A DNA stretch of 64,000 nucleotides from CAWKGC01 sp963849005 (GCA_963849005.1 CAWKGC010000021.1:186001-250000), one strand, 5' to 3'. Positions 8,762-21,541 are shown, counted from the first letter of the stretch. Made by a program: numbers and translations. The notes: generated by a model not told the origin, from the letters alone.

Positions 8762-9214
8762 CTACTCGGCGGACTTCGCGAGCCTGGCCGCACCCTTGGG
8801 CACCTTGGCCCCGGACAGCAGCGTGATCATCGTCCGGCCATCGGCCTTCAGCTCGCGCACCGCGTCCTTCATGATCTCGACGAAGGTCTCGAGCTGCTCC
8901 GGGTGGTTCGCCTGCAGCGAATCGAAGTGGTCGAAGTACAGGACGCAGCCTTCGGCCTCGACCCACGACAGGTCGGTGACGCATTCCTCGAACGCGTCCC
9001 AGTTGCCGCCGTGGTAGTCGGGGAAGTGCATCGCCGTCGCCGCGTGGTTGAGCAGCTGCTCCTTGCGCGAGATGGCCTTGCCCTCGATGTGGAAGAAGGC
9101 GAAGCCGGCCTTCTTCGCTGCCGCCTGCACGTCCTTCACGGCGAGGTGCTGCGGCATGAAGAACACGCCGCCGCGGGTCTCTTCCATCAGGTCCTTGAGT
9201 GCCTCGATCGCCAT
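8762..9214 (-). CDS. Barstar-family ribonuclease inhibitor
   Basis: A 150-residue cytoplasmic protein of the barstar family, expected to bind and block the RNase encoded just upstream. The diagnostic segment is FPDYHGGNWDAFEECVTDLSW near residues 64-84, matching the barstar FP-x-x-(F/Y)-G-x-NWDA core. The acidic surface needed to cover a basic RNase active site is plausible from the many Asp and Glu around it. An earlier strand, GFAFFHIEGKAIS, is also typical. There is no signal peptide, as expected for a cytoplasmic antidote. It starts eight bases after the RNase stop, so the two are probably co-translated. Confidence 0.85.
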   Translation of the reverse strand: MAIEALKDLMEETRGGVFFMPQHLAVKDVQAAAKKAGFAFFHIEGKAISRKEQLLNHAATAMHFPDYHGGNWDAFEECVTDLSWVEAEGCVLYFDHFDSLQANHPEQLETFVEIMKDAVRELKADGRTMITLLSGAKVPKGAARLAKSAE

Positions 9215-9222
9215 GGGTGCCT

Positions 9223-9600
9223 TTACTGCTGCCGGATGCGCCGGAAAGAGTTGTAGTGGTCGTCGGAGTAATAGTACTCGCCGCCCTTGCCCGAGACGAT
9301 GCGCCTCGCTCCGCGCGATCGCTCCCCCGGCGTCTTCACGGTGAACTCGTGGTAGTAGCCGCGCGATTGCTTCGGCAGCCTTCCCTCGCGGTTGCCGAAG
9401 ACCGCGCCGTCCTTGGCGTAGGGATACGGGCCGCCGCGCTCGATGAGCTTCAGCGCTTCGCGCGCCTCCCTGGGCAGGGACGCGAGATCGACATCGACGA
9501 TGACGTTCTTCGCCGCCGGCGCCTCGGCGCGCTGCGACAGCGCCGTTGGCGCGAGGAGCGCGCAGGCGAAGAGGACGAGGAGGGCGGCGAGCGCGCGCAT
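9223..9600 (-). CDS. Secreted barnase/RNase Sa-type guanyl-specific ribonuclease
   Basis: A 125-residue precursor with a clear Sec signal peptide (MRALAALLVLFACALLAPTALS) followed by a microbial RNase N1/T1-type domain. The catalytic set can be placed: Glu in YYHEFTVKTPG, Arg in RGARRIVSG, and His in SDDHYNSFRRI at the C-terminus. DGAVFGNREGRLP is the family's substrate-loop motif. It would cleave RNA after guanosine outside the cytoplasm. Its partner barstar follows in the same operon. Function in nature may be nutrient RNA degradation or competition. The upstream thioesterase stop is only one base away. Confidence 0.85.
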   Translation of the reverse strand: MRALAALLVLFACALLAPTALSQRAEAPAAKNVIVDVDLASLPREAREALKLIERGGPYPYAKDGAVFGNREGRLPKQSRGYYHEFTVKTPGERSRGARRIVSGKGGEYYYSDDHYNSFRRIRQQ

Positions 9601-9601
9601 C

Positions 9602-10021
9602 TCAGGCGGCCCGTTTCGCGCGCAGCTTGTCGGTGAAGCGCGCCGCGGCGATCACGTGGCGCTCGTGCGTTCCCGACGAGACCTGCTCGACGCCGTCTTC
9701 CACCGACAGGGCGAAACTGAGCTTGCGTCCCTCGACGCCGGTCAGGCGCGCGTGCACCGTGACCGTGAGCCCGGGCGGCGTGGCGGCCGTGTGCGTGAGC
9801 TCCACGCGCGTGCCGAGGCTCTGTTCGGCAGGCCAGTCCAGGTGCGGCTTGACCAGCTCGATGCACGCCCATTCGCACAAGGCGACGAGATAGCCGGTCG
9901 CGAGCACGGCGGGCATCATCTGGAAGTCCGGCGCATCGGGAAAGATCGCCGGCACCGTGCGGTCCTCGCCCACCACGTAGCGGAAGGATCCGGCGAGTCC
10001 CGGGATGAGCGTCGGCTTCAT
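9602..10021 (-). CDS. Hotdog-fold thioesterase, FlK-like
   Basis: A 139-residue hotdog-fold protein resembling the fluoroacetyl-CoA thioesterase (FlK) group: VLATGYLVALCEWACIELVKPHL near the N-terminus, TRVELTHTAATPPGLTVTVHA, then LTGVEGRKLSFALSVEDG and SSGTHERHVI. The Thr-Glu-His trio used by FlK (here probably in the GEWACIE-like helix and HTAATPPG) seems at least partly kept. The true acyl-CoA substrate is unknown; such proteins are common and rarely act on fluoroacetate. It lies between fur and the RNase/barstar pair on the same strand with gaps of 7 and 1 bases. Confidence 0.65.
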   Translation of the reverse strand: MKPTLIPGLAGSFRYVVGEDRTVPAIFPDAPDFQMMPAVLATGYLVALCEWACIELVKPHLDWPAEQSLGTRVELTHTAATPPGLTVTVHARLTGVEGRKLSFALSVEDGVEQVSSGTHERHVIAAARFTDKLRAKRAA

Positions 10022-10028
10022 CGGCGGG

Positions 10029-10463
10029 TCAATCGCCCTTCGGGCGATTCGGGCAGTGCGCCTTCACGCAATCGGCGTAAAGGTGGAGCTGGTGGTCGTG
10101 GATCGCGAAGCCCCGGTCCTTCGCGACCTTGGCCTGGCGCTTCTCGATCTCGGCATCGTAGAACTCCTCGACCTGGCCGCATTGCAGGCAAACGAGGTGG
10201 TCGTGGTGGCCGCCTTCGTTCAGTTCATACACCGCCTTGCCGCTTTCGAAGTGGTGGCGGACCAGGATGCCGGCCTGCTCGAACTGCGTGAGCACGCGAT
10301 AGACCGTGGCGAGCCCGATGTCGGCGCGCTCGTCGAGCAGCTTGCGGTAGACGTCCTCGGCGGTCATGTGCCGGTCCCGGCTCGCATGGAACAGCTCGAG
10401 CACCTTGAGGCGCGGCGCGGTCACCTTGAGGCCGGTGTTGCGCAGGTCGGTCGGGTCGCTCAT
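10029..10463 (-). CDS. fur: Ferric uptake regulator Fur
   Basis: A 144-residue Fur repressor controlling iron-responsive genes. It has the winged-helix part (LKVTAPRLKVLELF, then ADIGLATVYRVLTQFEQAGIL) and the metal-binding dimerisation part with HHDHLVCLQCGQVEEF, including the CxxC, and a final C-terminal Cys pair in YADCVKAHCPNR. The ATG chosen gives MSDPTDLRNTGLKVTAPR, the typical start; an upstream in-frame start would add unrelated residues. It is divergent from bamE, as in many betaproteobacteria. A minus-strand promoter is visible 30 bases upstream. Confidence 0.95.
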   Translation of the reverse strand: MSDPTDLRNTGLKVTAPRLKVLELFHASRDRHMTAEDVYRKLLDERADIGLATVYRVLTQFEQAGILVRHHFESGKAVYELNEGGHHDHLVCLQCGQVEEFYDAEIEKRQAKVAKDRGFAIHDHQLHLYADCVKAHCPNRPKGD

Positions 10464-10493
10464 CTCGTGCCTGGCTTCGAAGGGGGTGCAGGA

Positions 10494-10521
10494 ATCATAA
10501 AGCCTTCCAACGCGAATGCAA
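10494..10521 (-). promoter_or_regulatory. Candidate sigma-70 promoter of fur
   Basis: On the minus strand TTGCAT (10521-10516) and TATGAT (10499-10494) are 16 bases apart and 30 bases upstream of the fur start. The match to -35/-10 consensus is good for a GC-rich genome. No obvious Fur box is seen over it. Confidence 0.5.
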
Positions 10522-10556
10522 GCCATTGCCGGCCTCGGCCGGCGCGCCGCCGCTGC

Positions 10557-10562
10557 TATAAT
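10557..10562 (+). promoter_or_regulatory. -10 element (TATAAT) upstream of bamE
   Basis: A perfect TATAAT lies 27 bases before the bamE ATG in the otherwise very GC-rich fur-bamE spacer. No good -35 is present at the matching distance, so only the -10 is called. Confidence 0.5.
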
Positions 10563-10589
10563 CGGCACTCACTCAACCAGGGTCGGACC

Positions 10590-11013
10590 ATGCGTCGTTT
10601 CGCCGCCATCCTTGCCTGCGCCGCGCTTTCGGGATGCGGGTTCGCGTTCGTGCACAAGATCGATATCCAGCAGGGCAACGTCGTCACCCCGCAGCAGGTC
10701 GCCTTGCTGAAGAAGGGCATGACCAAGGCCGAGGTGCGGCAGGTGCTGGGCACGCCGCTGCTCACCGACGTGTTCCATGGCGAACGCTGGGACTACTACT
10801 TCAGCCTCACGCGGCGCGGCAGGCTCGAGGAGCGGACCGGGCTTTCGGTCCAGTTCGAGAACGAAAGGCTTGCTTCGTGGGCGGGCGATGTGCCGACCGT
10901 GAACCTCCCGGTCGTGGGCACACGGACGCGCCGGGCTTCGGCCGTTTCCGTGCCGCCCGAGGAGCCGACATCGCGCGCCGCTTCCTACCTCGGCCTCGCC
11001 GCCATTGCGGTGA
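10590..11013 (+). CDS. bamE: Outer-membrane assembly lipoprotein BamE (frameshift near 3' end)
   Basis: BamE is a lipoprotein of the BAM complex that inserts beta-barrel proteins in the outer membrane. The N-terminus has a lipoprotein signal, MRRFAAILACAALSGCGF, with lipobox LSGC. The SmpA/OmlA domain follows: VTPQQVALLKKGMTKAEVRQVLGTPLL and ERWDYYFSLTRRG. The C-terminal 45 residues (rich in Ser/Pro/Ala) are not conserved. The frame reads straight through into dapB sequence; a TGA at 11011-11013 is reached if one G in GCGGTGA is extra, giving 140 residues and the usual tight spacing to the dapB ATG. The end is therefore inferred. Confidence 0.85.
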
Positions 11014-11016
11014 AGC

Positions 11017-11807
11017 ATGCAGCGCGTCTGCATCGCCGGCGCCTCGGGCGCATGGGCCGCGCGCTGATCGAGGCCGCGCATGCTTCCGCCGTCCATACGC
11101 TTTCTGCGGCGCTCGACCTGCCGGGCAGCGGCTCGATCGGCCGCGACGCGGGCGGTCCGCGCGGGGCAATCGAGATCACCGACGACATCCGCGACGCGCT
11201 TTCCGCTTCGGACGTGCTGATCGATTTCACGCGCCCCGAAGGCACGCTCGCGCACCTCGAGCAGTGCGTGGCGCTCGGCGTGAGGGCCGTCATCGGCACC
11301 ACCGGCTTCGACGCCGCGGGACTCGCCGCGCATACGCAAGGCCTCGGAGAAGATCGCCATCGTGCTCGCGCCCAATTTCAGCGTCGGGGTCAACGTCGCG
11401 CTCAAGCTGATCGAGCAGGCCGCCCGCTCGCTCGGCCCCGACTACGACATCGAGGTCTTCGAGGCGCACCACAAGTTCAAGGTCGACGCGCCTTCGGGAC
11501 AGCGATCGGCATGGGCCGGGCCGCGGCTGCCGGGCGCGGACTCGACCTCGATGAGGTCGCCACATGGTCGCGCCACGGCGTCACCGGCGAGCGCAAGGCC
11601 GGGACCATCGGCTTTTCCTCGGTGCGGGGCGGCGACATCATCGGCGACCACACCGTGTACTTCGCCGGTCCTGGAGAGCGCATAGAGATCACGCACCGCT
11701 CCAACTCGCGCGCCAACTATGCGCAGGGCGCGCTTCGCGCCGCGCTCTGGCTTGCCGACAAGCCTCACGGCCTGTTCGACATGCAGGACGTTCTCGGGCT
11801 TCGCTAG
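11017..11807 (+). CDS. dapB: 4-hydroxy-tetrahydrodipicolinate reductase DapB (three frame breaks)
   Basis: DapB reduces the dihydrodipicolinate precursor in lysine and peptidoglycan synthesis. The protein can be followed through three frames: MQRVCIAGASG, then RMGRALIEAAHASAV up to GTTGFDAAGLAAHT, then SEKIAIVLAPNFSVGVNVALKL up to VFEAHHKFKVDAPSG, then IGFSSVRGGDIIGDHTVYF to the stop. The catalytic HHKFKVDAPSG motif (His-His, Lys) is intact across the last break. Breaks lie near 11049 (one base missing), 11338 (one extra, CAG read as CAAG) and 11499 (one missing). Corrected length is 263 residues, normal for the family. I treat this as sequence error, not a pseudogene. Confidence 0.85.
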
Positions 11808-11819
11808 TTCCTCGAGTTC

Positions 11820-11848
11820 GTCATTCCCGCGAAAGCGGGAATCCAGCA
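11820..11848. repeat. Short palindromic repeat (TTCCCGCGAAAGCGGGAA)
   Basis: Just after dapB lies a compact hairpin, TTCCCGC-GAAA-GCGGGAA with an ATCCAG tail, 13 bases past the dapB stop. The same family forms the tandem block at 1967-2068. The tetraloop GAAA and seven-base stem would make a stable RNA hairpin and could act as a transcript end. Confidence 0.6.
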
Positions 11849-11856
11849 AAAGAAAA

Positions 11857-11998
11857 TTAACCGCCGATGAACGCCGATGAACGCCGATAGAGGCAAAGGC
11901 TAGGCGATTGGTCTTGACTCGGATGCGCACAGTCGCAATCGAAGCCAAGCCCGCGATCATGCTTTTATCGGCGTTCATCGGCGTTCATCGGCGGTTTC
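11857..11998. repeat. Dispersed element copy B with GCCGATGAAC terminal repeats
   Basis: Second copy of the element seen at 1816. Left arm 11857-11890 and right arm 11964-11998 are inverted copies built of CGCCGATGAA units. The 73-base interior shares the AGGCAAAGGC motif found beside the other copies. It lies between the convergent dapB and CNT transporter genes. Confidence 0.8.
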
Positions 11999-12017
11999 AA
12001 TCCGCTTTTTGCGAAGC

Positions 12018-13268
12018 CTAGAGGAAAACCCCAACCGTAGCGGCCGTCATGCAGGTGGCAAGCGTGCCGGCGACGATGGACTTCATCCCCAGCGCGACGA
12101 TTTCGCGCCGCCGTTCCGGCACCATGGTGCCCATGCCGCCGATCATGATGCCGAGGCTGCCGAAGTTGGCGAAGCCGCAAAGCGCGTAGGTCATGAGCAG
12201 CTTGCTGCGCGGCGACAGTTCGCTCGCGGGCAACTGCGCCAGGTCGAGGTAGGCGACGAACTCGTTCAGGATGGTCTTGGTGCCGAGCAGTTGGCCCGCG
12301 GCCTGCGCCTCGCTCCACGGCACGCCGGCCGCCCACGCCAGCGGCGAGAACAGCCAGCCGAAGAAACGCTGCAGCGTGATGGGCGCGCTTTCCCAGTCCG
12401 GCAGGAGCCCGAGCAGGGAATTGGCGAGAGCGACCAGCGCCACCAGCACGATGAGCATCGCGATGATGTTGATGAGCAGCTCGACGCCCTCGAGCGTGCC
12501 GCGCGTCACCGCGTCCATCGCGCTGGAATCGGTGCGGGGGATCTCCGCATCGCCCGCATCGCTTGCCATCGCGCCCGGCACCATCAGCGCCGCGACCACG
12601 ATCGCCGCGGGCGTCGAGACGATGGAAGCGACGAGGATGTGGCCGATGGCATCGGGCACCACCGGGGCGAGGATCACGCCGTAGAGCGCCATCACGGTGC
12701 CGGCGATGGTGGCCATGCCGCACACCATGGTGATGAAGAGTTCGGTCCGGGTAAGCCGCGCCAGGTAGGGCTTGATCACGAGCGGCGCCTCGACCATGCC
12801 GACGAACACGTTGGCCGCGGCCGACAGTCCCACCGCGCCGCCCAGCCCCATGGACTTCTCCAGCAGCTTCGAGAAGGCCTTCACGATCACCGGCAGGACG
12901 CGCCAGTAGAAGAGCAGGGCGGAAAGCGCGCTCACGACGAGGACCAGCGGAAGCGCGCGGAAGGCGAGGACGAAGGAGGCGGCGGGATTGGCCTCGGCAT
13001 AGGGCGCGGGCCCGCCGGCGAGGAAGCCGAAGACGAAGCGGGTGCCGGCCTGGGTGGCGCGCTCGAGCGCGCCGAGCGCGTCGTTCAGGGAAAACAATGC
13101 CTCGCGCACGGGCGCCACCTTGAGCAGGACGGCGGCGAGGAGGACCATCAGGGCGATGCCAGCGCCGACCTGGCGCCACGGAACCCTTGAGCGGTCCTCG
13201 GAAAGCAGCCAGCCGAGCGCGAGCAGGGCGCCGAGTCCTGACACGCTGTGCAGCAGTTGATCGGGCAT
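12018..13268 (-). CDS. NupC/CNT-family nucleoside transporter
   Basis: A 416-residue integral membrane protein of the concentrative nucleoside transporter family, which imports nucleosides with H+ or Na+. Family motifs include GLSAAANVFVGMVEAPLVIKP (the conserved N-x-F-x-G-x-x-E-A-P loop), the hydrophobic stretch VCGMATIAGTVMALYGVIL, and GTKTILNEFVAYLDLAQ with the C-terminal LCGFANFGSLGIMIGGMG. The length and about ten hydrophobic segments fit. The ATG at 13268 gives MPDQLLHSVSGLGALLALGW; longer in-frame openings upstream are antisense to carA. It is divergent from carA, and an apparent local insertion between dapB and carA. Confidence 0.85.
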   Translation of the reverse strand: MPDQLLHSVSGLGALLALGWLLSEDRSRVPWRQVGAGIALMVLLAAVLLKVAPVREALFSLNDALGALERATQAGTRFVFGFLAGGPAPYAEANPAASFVLAFRALPLVLVVSALSALLFYWRVLPVIVKAFSKLLEKSMGLGGAVGLSAAANVFVGMVEAPLVIKPYLARLTRTELFITMVCGMATIAGTVMALYGVILAPVVPDAIGHILVASIVSTPAAIVVAALMVPGAMASDAGDAEIPRTDSSAMDAVTRGTLEGVELLINIIAMLIVLVALVALANSLLGLLPDWESAPITLQRFFGWLFSPLAWAAGVPWSEAQAAGQLLGTKTILNEFVAYLDLAQLPASELSPRSKLLMTYALCGFANFGSLGIMIGGMGTMVPERRREIVALGMKSIVAGTLATCMTAATVGVFL

Positions 13269-13301
13269 CGCGTCGGGTCCGGGGCGCGCAAAGGGCCTCA
13301 A

Positions 13302-13330
13302 TTGAAGCAGAAGCGCGAATTTGCTACAAT
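13302..13330 (+). promoter_or_regulatory. Sigma-70 promoter of carAB
   Basis: TTGAAG (13302-13307) and TACAAT (13325-13330) are separated by exactly 17 bases, a near-consensus promoter. Transcription would begin about 13337, giving a leader of about 80 bases before the carA start. Confidence 0.7.
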
Positions 13331-13342
13331 GCTCCTTCAATG

Positions 13343-13381
13343 AAAGCGGGATGAGACGGCAGTTTTGTCCACCCGCTTTTT
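13343..13381 (+). terminator. Attenuator-like terminator hairpin in the carA leader
   Basis: An eight-base stem AAAGCGGG (13343-13350) pairs with CCCGCTTT (13372-13379) and is followed by more T (13377-13381 are all T), the form of an intrinsic terminator. It lies between the promoter and carA, so full-length transcripts need read-through. The loop holds GACGGCAGTTTTGTC, which can pair with itself. Two tiny frames (ATG at 13329, 4 codons, and ATG at 13340, 4 codons) overlap the hairpin. carAB is known to be under attenuation in some bacteria, which is why a regulatory role is suggested. Confidence 0.6.
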
Positions 13382-13415
13382 CTGCGTCCAGACCTCGTTT
13401 CGGAGCCATAAAGCC

Positions 13416-14571
13416 TTGTCGCGCGCCCCCGCCCTCCTGGTTCTTGCTGACGGAGCGGTATTCCGCGGCACGTCCATTGGCGCCGAGGGGCAGGCGGTCG
13501 GCGAAGTGGTGTTCAACACCGCGATGACCGGCTACCAGGAGATCCTCACCGATCCGTCCTACGCCGGGCAGGTCGTGACGCTCACCTACCCGCACATCGG
13601 CAACACCGGCATGAACGACGAGGACCGCGAGTCGCCGAAGCCTTTCGCCGCCGGGCTGGTGATCCGCGACCTGGCCCACGTCGCCTCGAACTTCCGCTCG
13701 CAGGAGCCGCTCCCCGATTACCTGTTGCGCCATGGGCTGGTCGCCATCGCCGACATCGACACGCGGCGGCTCACGCGCATCCTGAGGGAGAAGGGCGCGC
13801 AGAACGGCTGCATCGTCGCCGGTGCGGCCGATGAGAAGAAGGCGCTCGCTGCGGCACGGGCCGCGCCCTCGATGGCAGGCCTCGATCTCGCCAAGGTGGT
13901 CTCCTGCACCAAGCCTTACGAGTGGAACGGCAGCCTGTGGGAACTGGGCAAGGGACACCCGCCGAGCCCCGAGGCGAAATTCCATGTCGTGGCCTACGAC
14001 TACGGCATCAAGCACAACATCCTCAGGAACCTCGCCGCGCGCGGCTGCCGCGTGACGGTCCTTCCGGCGCAGGCGTCGCGCGAAGGAAGCGCTCGCGCTC
14101 AAGCCCGACGGCGTGTTCCTCTCCAACGGCCCGGGCGACCCGGGGCCTTGCACATATGCGATCGAGGCGATCAAGGAAATCGTCGCGAAGGAAATCCCGA
14201 CCTTCGGCATCTGCCTCGGCCACCAGTTGCTCGGGCTGGCCGCGGGCGCGAAGACGGTGAAGATGAAGTTCGGCCACCACGGCGCCAACCACCCGGTGCA
14301 GGACCTCGATACCGGCAAGGTCCACATCACCAGCCAGAACCACGGCTTCGCGGTCGACGAGAAGTCGCTGCCGAAGAACGTGCGCACCACGCACAAGTCG
14401 CTCTTCGACGGCTCGCTCCAGGGCATCGCGCTCACCGACCGGCCCGCCTTCGGCTTCCAGGGCCACCCCGAGGCTTCTCCCGGTCCCCGTGAGATGGCCT
14501 ACTTGTTCGACCGTTTTGTCGATTTGATGCAAAAGGCAAAGGCGCTTGGAACCGCCGATGAACGCCGATGA
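13416..14571 (+). CDS. carA: Carbamoyl-phosphate synthase small subunit CarA (one frame break)
   Basis: CarA is the glutamine amidotransferase subunit that feeds ammonia to CarB for arginine and pyrimidine synthesis. The N-terminal domain shows LLVLADGAVFRGTSIGAEG and EVVFNTAMTGYQEILTDPSYAGQ; the GATase domain shows FGICLGHQLLGLAAG (nucleophile Cys) and GHPEASPGP (catalytic His). A single extra base near 14080 splits the two halves between FHVVAYDYGIKHNILRNL and GVFLSNGPGDPG. The start is TTG at 13416, giving MSRAPALLVLADG. The last nine residues (KALGTADERR) come from a repeat element that supplies the stop codon. Confidence 0.9.
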
Positions 14572-14679
14572 ACGCCGATAAAAGCTGAGGCAGGTGGTCT
14601 TCGGCTGCCACCACGTAGCTTGAACCAAGACCAGCCTGCCTTTGCTTTTATCGGCGTTCATCGGCGTTCATCGGCGGTT
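14549..14679. repeat. Dispersed element copy C with GCCGATGAAC terminal repeats, overlapping the end of carA
   Basis: Third copy of the element. Left arm 14549-14585 and right arm 14644-14679 are perfect inverted repeats of CGCCGATGAA units. The interior has its own smaller inverted repeat (GGCAGGTGGTCTT against AAGACCAGCCTGCC). The left arm lies in the carA frame and provides its stop. Confidence 0.85.
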
Positions 14680-14689
14680 GATTCTTCTG

Positions 14690-14720
14690 CCTGGATTCCG
14701 GGTCAAGCCCGGAATGACGA
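14690..14720. repeat. Short palindromic repeat before carB (TTCCGGGTCAAGCCCGGAA)
   Basis: An eight-base stem TTCCGGG-TCAAG-CCCGGAA with GGAT/ATGA flanks, of the dispersed TCATTCCGGGCTTGACC type also found at 8176-8205. It sits 21 bases before carB, in the carA-carB spacer. Confidence 0.65.
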
Positions 14721-14740
14721 ACTAACGGCGGTTTCGAGCA

Positions 14741-17947
<3,207 letters not shown>

Positions 17948-17987
17948 AGTCCCTCCCCGCACGCGCAGCGCCACCCCAGGAAAAACC

Positions 17988-18464
17988 ATGGCCACCTTCC
18001 CGATCACGATTGCCGGCGTCGAAATGCTCAAGGTCGAGCTGCAGCGCCTGAAGTCCAGCGACCGCCCCGCGGTGATCACCGCGATCGCCGAGGCGCGCGC
18101 GCACGGCGACCTGTCGGAGAACGCCGAATACGAGGCCGCGCGCGAGAAGCAGGGTTTCATCGAGGGCCGCATCATCGAGCTGGAGACCAAGCTCGCCAAC
18201 GCGCAGATCATCGACCCGAAGCTGCTCGACGAGGATGGCCGCGTGGTGTTCGGCTCCACCGTGGAGCTGAAGGAGGTCGATGCGGCAGCGTCGGTGGTCT
18301 ACCAGATCGTCGGCGAGGACGAGGCCGACATCAAGCTCGCGAAGATTTCCTATTCCTCGCCGATCGCCAAGGCGATGATGGGCAAGAGCGAAGGCGACGT
18401 GGCCGAAGTGCGCACGCCGGGCGGGATCAAGGTGTACGAGATCGTCGACGTGAAGTACGAGTGA
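17988..18464 (+). CDS. greA: Transcription elongation factor GreA
   Basis: GreA rescues backtracked RNA polymerase by stimulating transcript cleavage. The 158-residue protein has the N-terminal coiled coil with VIEMLKVELQRLKSS-like start (GVEMLKVELQRLKSSDRPAV), the basic-acidic tip GDLSENAEYEAAREKQGFIEGR, and the C-terminal FKBP-like domain (VVFGSTVELKEV, YSSPIAKAMMGKSEGDVAEV). An AGGAAAAACC site precedes the ATG. The carAB-greA order is usual in betaproteobacteria. Confidence 0.95.
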   Translation: MATFPITIAGVEMLKVELQRLKSSDRPAVITAIAEARAHGDLSENAEYEAAREKQGFIEGRIIELETKLANAQIIDPKLLDEDGRVVFGSTVELKEVDAAASVVYQIVGEDEADIKLAKISYSSPIAKAMMGKSEGDVAEVRTPGGIKVYEIVDVKYE

Positions 18465-18845
18465 GCGGCTGCGGCGCCACTGGGCGGCGGCCGGCCTTCT
18501 TCGCCTTCGATGCCGGCCGGTCGGCAGTTTTTTTTCCGGCTTGGGCGGCGGCGCGCGCTTCTTCGGTTCGGGCGGTCGCTCGCGGTAGATCACCAGCACC
18601 TTGCCGATCGACTGGATCGGGTGCGCCAGCAGTTTCGCGCAGATTTCCTTCATCCAGCCGGCGCGCAACTCGCGGTCGTCGGTCGAGGCCTTCACCTTGA
18701 TCAGCTCGTGCGACTTGAGCGCGCGGTCGATCTCGGCCAGCACGCTCTCGGTGAGGCCCTTGACGGACACCGTGACGACCGGGTGGAGGATGTGGGCGTC
18801 GGCGCGCAGCGCGCCGCGCTCGAGGGAGGACAATGGCGTGGTCAT
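18427..18845 (-). CDS. yhbY: YhbY/CRS1-type RNA-binding protein (homopolymer frame break)
   Basis: A small ribosome-associated CRM-domain protein. The recognisable part is RGALRADAHILHPVVTVSVKGLTESVLAEIDRALKSHELIKVK, with the GLTE and HELIKVK motifs, then LLAHPIQSIGKVLVIYRE. After about residue 100 the frame meets a run of eight A (plus-strand T run near 18528-18535), after which the original frame stays open through greA. Removing or adding a base gives a basic tail (PASKAKKAGRRP) ending at 18427, overlapping greA by 38 bases. The stop is therefore uncertain. TATAAT on the minus strand directly abuts the start, divergent from rlmE. Confidence 0.75.
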
Positions 18846-18885
18846 GGGCGCCATTATAGCGAGGGGGCAGGGAGCGCCGCAGCGG

Positions 18886-19518
18886 ATGAAGCGATCGCAC
18901 TCGAGCAAGCTGTGGCTGATGCGCCACGTGAACGACCCCTTCGTGAAGCGCTCGAAGGCGGAGGGCTATCGCTCGCGCGCCATCTACAAGCTGAAGGAGA
19001 TCGACGAGAAGGACCGGCTGCTCAGGCCCGGCGCGGTGGTCGTGGACCTGGGTGCCGCGCCCGGCGGCTGGTCGCAGCACGCCGCGGCCAGGGTCGGGGA
19101 CGGGGGCAAGGTCGTGGCGATCGACCTGCTGGAGATGGGGGCACTCAACGGCGTGACATTCATCAAGGGCGACTTTTCCTCCGACGCGGGCCTGGAGGCG
19201 GTCGAAGAGGCCCTCGCGGGGCTGCCCGTGGACGTGGTGCTGTCCGACATGGCGCCCAACATCTCGGGAATCATGCTTTCCGACCAGGCGCGGGCGCTGG
19301 CGCTGGTGGAACTTGCCCTGGAATTCGCCCTCTCACACCTGAAGCCGGGCGGCGCCTTCCTCGTGAAGACTTTCCAGGGCGACGGCTTCGACGACACGAT
19401 CAGGGCGATGCGCTCCGCCTTCGCCAAGGTCCACGTGAGGAAGCCCGAGGCGTCCCGGAACGAGTCGAACGAGGTATTTTTGCTCGGTCTCGGGGCAAAA
19501 GGGCGGCACACCCCTTGA
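18886..19518 (+). CDS. rlmE: 23S rRNA 2'-O-methyltransferase RlmE (FtsJ)
   Basis: RlmE methylates U2552 of 23S rRNA at the ribosome A-loop. The 210-residue protein has AIYKLKEIDEKDRLL, the SAM-binding VVDLGAAPGGWSQHAAARVG, the DMAPNISGI loop with catalytic Asp, and FLVKTFQGDGFDD with the catalytic Lys. The ATG gives MKRSHSSKLWLMRHVNDPFVKRS, the family's usual start. It lies immediately upstream of ftsH as in most proteobacteria. Confidence 0.95.
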   Translation: MKRSHSSKLWLMRHVNDPFVKRSKAEGYRSRAIYKLKEIDEKDRLLRPGAVVVDLGAAPGGWSQHAAARVGDGGKVVAIDLLEMGALNGVTFIKGDFSSDAGLEAVEEALAGLPVDVVLSDMAPNISGIMLSDQARALALVELALEFALSHLKPGGAFLVKTFQGDGFDDTIRAMRSAFAKVHVRKPEASRNESNEVFLLGLGAKGRHTP

Positions 19519-19628
19519 ACCGGGGGCGCATCGCCCGAACTTTGCTATAGTGGCTCAAGGCTTTGGGCCGCATTTTCCGCGGCAAATCCCCGGCAAACCT
19601 GTAGGGTCTTTCGAGCAAGGAATCGCGA

Positions 19629-21531
<1,903 letters not shown>

Positions 21532-21541
21532 TTCCCGAACC

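Noticed and set aside
10005..11807. A continuous 600-codon frame running antisense to fur, then through bamE into dapB
   Set aside because: It joins three unrelated segments. bamE has its own lipoprotein start, and dapB begins at a separate ATG in another frame; the apparent fusion results from indels near 11010 and 11049.
13329..13354. Leader peptides of four codons (ATG at 13329 and 13340) controlling carA
   Set aside because: They are too short and contain no run of arginine or other control codons. The hairpin itself is kept as the regulatory candidate.
12018..14435. An 805-codon minus-strand frame containing the nucleoside transporter
   Set aside because: The upstream half is antisense to carA and has no family resemblance. 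The transporter has a clear start at 13268.
19514..19551. Heat-shock (sigma-32-like) or sigma-70 promoter before ftsH
   Set aside because: CTTGAA and CCCGAA are 14 bases apart but the second half is a poor match to the sigma-32 -10. TATAGT at 19546 lacks a -35 at the right distance. The region probably holds a promoter, but I cannot place it.
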